Below are positions 5,376 through 8,793 of a DNA stretch of 8,793 nucleotides, piece after piece (position 1 is the stretch's first letter; each line of letters begins with the position of its first letter). A program made the position numbers and the translations under genes. Source of the stretch: Candidatus Competibacteraceae bacterium (GTDB lineage Bacteria > Pseudomonadota > Gammaproteobacteria > Competibacterales > Competibacteraceae); the NCBI GenBank assembly GCA_020445005.1, contig JAGRHM010000322.1, forward strand, positions 1 to 8,793, written 5' to 3'. The notes under the pieces were generated by a model. It had not been told where the DNA came from. It was given only the letters and a program-made list of their open reading frames with translations, and made no database searches.

Positions 5376-6913
5376 CAGGCAAGTATCCGGCTCATCAGCC
5401 GGTTCGCCTGCTGGATCGCTTGTTCCTGATCGACCTTGGCGATTTCAATAACGGCCAGAGCCTCGTCTTCGCTGCATTGATCAAACTGGTGCATGGAGGG
5501 ACAACCGCCCTCATTCAAGTCGCTCGGCTCAAATTTATCCAGGTCTCCGCCATACCGGCGCTTGTTGGTCATCATAATATTTTGACCGATATCGCTCAGC
5601 AGATAGATAAACAGTCGATTCATATAGTTGTGTCCCAACGCATTGGGATAGAAGGCGTGAAAACAGGTGAAGTTAATGGCGTTCGTGAAATTGCGGATCA
5701 CTTTGAGCCGTCCCCGGTTAAAAACTCCAGCCAGAATCGGCGCTGGGGAGCGGTTTTCAAGCTTGTACCAGGGCTTTCTATGTCGGGTCAGGAATCGCTG
5801 ATGAAATCCCTGACGAATACCGTAATCCAAATAAGCAATGACGTTGTTATTATGATGCTCCCTGATGTTCAAACAGTGAACGGGCGCGTCATTTTTTTCA
5901 AGGCATTTAAAATCTTCGTCGGTAAATACCGGTTGTCTGATTTGCGGACTCCGGGTGATGCAGGGGCAATAATTTTCTGGATCAAGCCCCCATTGAGTTA
6001 TTTTTCCTCTGTTTAACGCAAAGAATTCGTTAGCGCCAGTTGCAATACCCCTGACAAACTTACCGTATTCCGCAATGCTGGATAACTTGCCAGGTATTGC
6101 TGTCTGTTCGTACAACCCCGAAATAATTGGCGACCACTTTTTATTATATATTAACTGGTGAGGCGCTAATGCATATTGAAAAGAATCTTCAAAATCTGTG
6201 ATGTTGTCAAGTTGATTAGCATGGTCAATTCGGGTAATTTTTATGGGTTCGACAACGCCATCTTTCCGGCACAGTAAAATGCAAACCGTAGTAATGACTT
6301 CCGGGAAAATGGCCTTCTCGTTTGAGAAAAAGATCATCTGTTTAAGCAAACCATTTTCCACCAGCGATTTTTTGACTTGCCTGCCATAGCCTGTGTTAAA
6401 AAACTCGAAAGGCAGGATATAGGCCAATCTGCCGCCAGCATTGAGTTCTTTTAATGACCGGATAAGAAAAACTGAGGCGATATTCGCATAACCATCAAGC
6501 CTGATACCAATTTTCTTCTCAATTTCCGGTAGAATACAATGCCTGTTCAGGAAATTCTGAAACCGCATATAGGGAGGATTGCAAACGATGGCGTCATAGC
6601 TTTGTAGATCGGCCTCCAGATAATCGGCTACTTCGATGAAAGGGCGCGGGCCGTTGCCATAATCCAGATAGCTAATAATCGTCGGATCGATCTCGTAAGC
6701 TTTATAGATGGTGCCAGGGATTACGGAGTGACCGGTTCTCAAAAACGCATCGAAGAACGCGCCAAGGCCGAAAGCTGGATCAAGTATTGATGCGGGGTTA
6801 TCCTTAATAATCCATGCAATCATTAAATCAGCAATGTTATATGGAGTAAAAAACTGGCCAAATTTTTTTCGATGCTTAATTGATGTTAAGCCAATGTATC
6901 TTGGCTCATGCAT
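5372..6913 (-). CDS. Type II N6-adenine DNA methyltransferase, probable partner of the AccI-like endonuclease
   Basis: Predicted to transfer a methyl group from S-adenosylmethionine to adenine N6 in the recognition site of the neighbouring restriction enzyme. The 513-residue protein has motif X GQFFTP (19-24), the AdoMet loop DPAFGLGAF (45-53), an acidic motif II position (E74) and catalytic NPPY (112-115), then KFEPSDL near the C-terminus (460-466), the order of gamma-type adenine methyltransferases. The middle and C-terminal half, including GIATGANEFFAL (289-300), would be the target-recognition part. The start has AAGAG 9 bases upstream. The stop TAA (5374-5372) overlaps the TAG of the convergent ECF fusion gene, with no terminator between. 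It lies 61 bases after the endonuclease gene and may share its transcript. The reading frame is whole, unlike that of its partner. Recognition sequence GTMKAC is possible if the AccI assignment holds, but cannot be read from the sequence. Confidence 0.9.
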   Translation of the reverse strand: MHEPRYIGLTSIKHRKKFGQFFTPYNIADLMIAWIIKDNPASILDPAFGLGAFFDAFLRTGHSVIPGTIYKAYEIDPTIISYLDYGNGPRPFIEVADYLEADLQSYDAIVCNPPYMRFQNFLNRHCILPEIEKKIGIRLDGYANIASVFLIRSLKELNAGGRLAYILPFEFFNTGYGRQVKKSLVENGLLKQMIFFSNEKAIFPEVITTVCILLCRKDGVVEPIKITRIDHANQLDNITDFEDSFQYALAPHQLIYNKKWSPIISGLYEQTAIPGKLSSIAEYGKFVRGIATGANEFFALNRGKITQWGLDPENYCPCITRSPQIRQPVFTDEDFKCLEKNDAPVHCLNIREHHNNNVIAYLDYGIRQGFHQRFLTRHRKPWYKLENRSPAPILAGVFNRGRLKVIRNFTNAINFTCFHAFYPNALGHNYMNRLFIYLLSDIGQNIMMTNKRRYGGDLDKFEPSDLNEGGCPSMHQFDQCSEDEALAVIEIAKVDQEQAIQQANRLMSRILAC

Positions 6914-6974
6914 TTATAATATCTCTTAAGAAAACTTCTTTGTCTAGATATCCTTTTCCACCTTGAAAGGTCAC

Positions 6975-7959
6975 TTAAAAAAGCAATCTTCCACGATCCA
7001 GCTCTTTAATTGACGATTTGTGATTGGGCATATCAATTCTACCTAAAATCTCTTTGCCTACCTGAATATTAACTTTAATAGTTGTTTTTTGTTGATTTTT
7101 TACATCTTGTTCAATTGAGAAAAATTTTTCTTCGTTTTCATCATTAGATACTAATTCAAGAATTTCCTTAAAAGAAATCACATACGCTTTATCAAAAAAG
7201 ACTTGCAAATAGTAGTGCTTTACATTGTATTTTTGTATCCACCTATTGACTAGCGCGATGTCCTCCATTTTTGGAGTAATACTTAAATAATCTCTTCTAT
7301 GAAGTATCTTAATGTTTTCTTTTAATACTCTTAATAAATCTTTTAGTTCCCTCAGCTCCTTAGTTACTGACCATGATGGGAGTCTAAAGTCTAGGTCTCG
7401 AAATTTATCCGATGAAAATTGAATAATGTTAAAAATATTGATATTTTTTCTTTTTAGTAAAGAAAGATAAGGTTCTTCTAATATCATTCTCTTTAATCTA
7501 CTACATTCTAAAATTGCTTTTTCTTGCCTATCGGTCATAAAATTATTATATTTCTTTACCAAAAATGAACTAGATCTAATTTCGAGTGCAGCTATTGCTT
7601 TTGAAATATGCTCATCATTTTCAATATCAACCTCGTCGTTAATAAAGTCTAAACTTTTAAAGATCAGTAAATCTGGTCTTTTACCAATTGTATTAAGTTC
7701 CTGTTGATACTCTGTATAAAAATCTGCAAAGCCGTCATCACCTGCTGCTATCGATTCAGATCGACCATATTTTACAGCAAAGTATTCTTCTGAATTTTTG
7801 TTTATAGCATTAAATACTATTTTTTCTGCCCAATCATTGCTCTTTATTTGTTAAAAACTCAGAATTTGCCATCGTCGGAGGTCGTCCATTTACCTGGATA
7901 TTAGTGTCAATTTCAAGAGGTGATAGATTTATTAAATTTTGTATCTCATCTCTGTACAT
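6975..7959 (-). pseudogene. AccI-family type II restriction endonuclease, frameshifted
   Basis: On the minus strand a good start (AAGGA 9 bases before ATG 7957-7959) encodes 41 residues ending with SEFLTNKEQ and then a TGA at 7834-7836. The rest continues one frame over from 7841 to 6975 (288 residues), beginning SNDWAEKIVFNAIN. Joined, the protein would be about 330 residues. The second part carries GKRPDLLIF and ALEIRSSSFLVKKY, the probable PD...ExR-type nuclease centre, and YYLQVFFDKAYVISFKEILELV, a block I associate with the AccI family. Adjoining methyltransferase and low G+C fit a transferred restriction-modification pair. An internal start at MVKKY would lose the PD motif, so the product is probably inactive. 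The break could also be a sequencing error in an A-rich stretch. The family name comes from remembered motifs. Confidence 0.75.
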
Positions 7960-7969
7960 TAAATTTATT

Positions 7970-7993
7970 CCTTTTAAATCTTAGGATAAAAGG
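7970..7993 (-). promoter_or_regulatory. Weak hairpin covering the endonuclease ribosome-binding site
   Basis: CCTTTTA (7970-7976) can pair with TAAAAGG (7987-7993) around a 10-base loop in the short space between ychF and the endonuclease gene. On the minus strand the 3' arm includes most of the AAGGA ribosome site (7969-7973). The stem is AT-rich and would be marginally stable, so its role is speculative. Confidence 0.25.
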
Positions 7994-7999
7994 CGACAC

Positions 8000-8793
8000 C
8001 TATACATTAAACCGGAAATGCATGACATCGCCCTCCTGCACGACATACTCCTTGCCTTCCAGCCGCCACTTACCAGCTTCCCTGGCCCCCGCTTCACCGT
8101 TGCAGACCATGTAATCGGCGTAGGCAATCACCTCGGCGCGAATAAAGCCGCGCTCGAAATCGGTGTGAATCACTGCCGCCGCCTGGGGCGCCGTCGCGCC
8201 GACCCGCACCGTCCAGGCGCGCGCCTCCTTCGGACCCGCCGTGAAATAGGTTTGCAGTCCCAGCAGCTTGTAGGCCGCGTGAATCACCCGGTCCAGCCCC
8301 GGTTCAGACAGCCCGTAGTCAGCCAGAAACTCCGCTTTATCCACATCATCCAGCTCCGCCAGCTCCGCTTCGATCGCCGCGCACACCGGCACAACCTCGG
8401 CACCTTCCCGCGCCGCGATCTCCCGCACCTGAGTCAGAAACGGATTATTCTCGAAACCATCTTCAGCCACATTAGCGACATACAGCACCGGTTTTCCGGT
8501 CAACAGAAACAGTTCCCGCAACAATTCACGCTCAGCGGCTTCCAACGCCAAGGTCCGCACCGGCGCGCCGCCATCCAGATGCGCCTGCACCCGCTCCAGC
8601 AGCGCCTTGCGCTCCAGCGCTTCCCGTCCACCGGCCTTCGCCGTTTTTTCGGCCCGTTGCAACGCTTTATCCACCGTCGCCAGATCCGCCAGCGCCAGTT
8701 CAGTGTTGATCGTTTCAATATCTTCCCCAGGATTGATGCGCCCGGAGATGTGAATCACATCGTCATTTTCGAAACAGCGCACGACCTGCGCAA
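8000..8793 (-). CDS. ychF: YchF, Obg-family redox-responsive ATPase (3' part, start outside window)
   Basis: The C-terminal two-thirds (about 263 of the usual ~363 residues) of the universally conserved P-loop protein YchF (OLA1), which binds ribosomes and hydrolyses ATP. The frame enters from the window edge as [15 protein letters not shown] and ends FRFNV-stop, the normal C-terminus. Visible parts are the helical coiled region ([10 protein letters not shown] onward), the non-canonical G4 motif NVAE in [17 protein letters not shown] that gives ATP rather than GTP specificity, the block [12 protein letters not shown], and the TGS domain ([11 protein letters not shown] to the end). Walker A lies beyond the window. 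The stop is 40 bases before the endonuclease start and no strong terminator separates them, so readthrough into the restriction genes is possible. Confidence 0.96.
   Translation of the reverse strand, partial: AQVVRCFENDDVIHISGRINPGEDIETINTELALADLATVDKALQRAEKTAKAGGREALERKALLERVQAHLDGGAPVRTLALEAAERELLRELFLLTGKPVLYVANVAEDGFENNPFLTQVREIAAREGAEVVPVCAAIEAELAELDDVDKAEFLADYGLSEPGLDRVIHAAYKLLGLQTYFTAGPKEARAWTVRVGATAPQAAAVIHTDFERGFIRAEVIAYADYMVCNGEAGAREAGKWRLEGKEYVVQEGDVMHFRFNV

Larger units (their letters stand above)
5376..7999. other. AT-rich restriction-modification insert between ychF and the ECF operon
   Basis: Composition drops sharply at the end of ychF. The sample 7081-7140 has 14 G or C in 60 bases, whereas 8401-8460 in ychF has 34 in 60. 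The methyltransferase is intermediate and rises toward the ECF genes. The only contents are the endonuclease and methyltransferase genes. No integrase, insertion sequence or direct repeats are visible at the edges, so the unit looks like a simple replacement or recombination insert. Confidence 0.6.

Noticed and set aside
5420..6016. 198-codon plus-strand open frame opposite the methyltransferase
   Set aside because: It overlaps completely a methyltransferase region with conserved order of motifs and has no features of its own.
7920..8114. 64-codon plus-strand open frame at the ychF end
   Set aside because: It lies antisense to the conserved YchF C-terminus and to the endonuclease start; no family features.
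1..8793. CRISPR array, tRNA or a novel multi-gene defence system
   Set aside because: No regularly spaced repeats or cloverleaf were seen, and the only defence-related genes are the AccI-like nuclease remnant and its methyltransferase, a known type.

Overview
The window reads as a piece of a gammaproteobacterial chromosome of moderately high G+C. The reasons are the DegP/MucD-type protease, the strongly gammaproteobacterial-looking YchF C-terminus, and two dispersed palindromic repeat types. One is a short CCCCGCnGCTTGCnGCGGGG hairpin; the other is a longer GTAGCC...GGCTAC palindrome, which I recall as common in environmental gammaproteobacteria. Species cannot be fixed from the sequence alone.

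Layout. Bases 51-80 hold a strong intrinsic terminator for degP, which lies on the minus strand at 131-1594 and encodes a periplasmic Do-family serine protease with two PDZ domains. Bases 1595-2667 are a gene-poor scar zone. It contains a broken 5' end of an IS1-family insA gene, two REP-like hairpins, a signal-peptide-like relic, and on the minus strand the first ~35-40 codons of a membrane sensor (histidine kinase or chemoreceptor type). Bases 2668-5375 form a two-gene plus-strand operon: thiW, a substrate-binding S component of an ECF transporter predicted to take up the thiazole moiety of thiamine, then one 725-residue protein that fuses both ECF ATPases and the EcfT transmembrane coupling protein. 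Together these two genes could encode a complete ECF importer. A 66-bp dispersed palindromic repeat lies in frame inside the fusion, exactly between the second ATPase and EcfT.

Bases 5372-7959, on the minus strand, are an AT-rich restriction-modification insert. The upstream gene resembles the AccI family of type II endonucleases and is broken by a frameshift near 7836-7850. It is followed by an intact N6-adenine DNA methyltransferase whose stop codon overlaps the stop of the convergent ECF fusion gene. The right edge (8000-8793, minus) is the 3' two-thirds of ychF, a housekeeping ATPase of the Obg family, continuing beyond the window.

The most noteworthy items are the all-in-one ECF module joined through a repeat-derived linker, the decayed AccI-like restriction gene beside a preserved methyltransferase, and the compensatory base-pair change between the degP terminator and the REP-like hairpin. 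I see no CRISPR array, tRNA, rRNA or complete mobile element, and no clearly new defence system.
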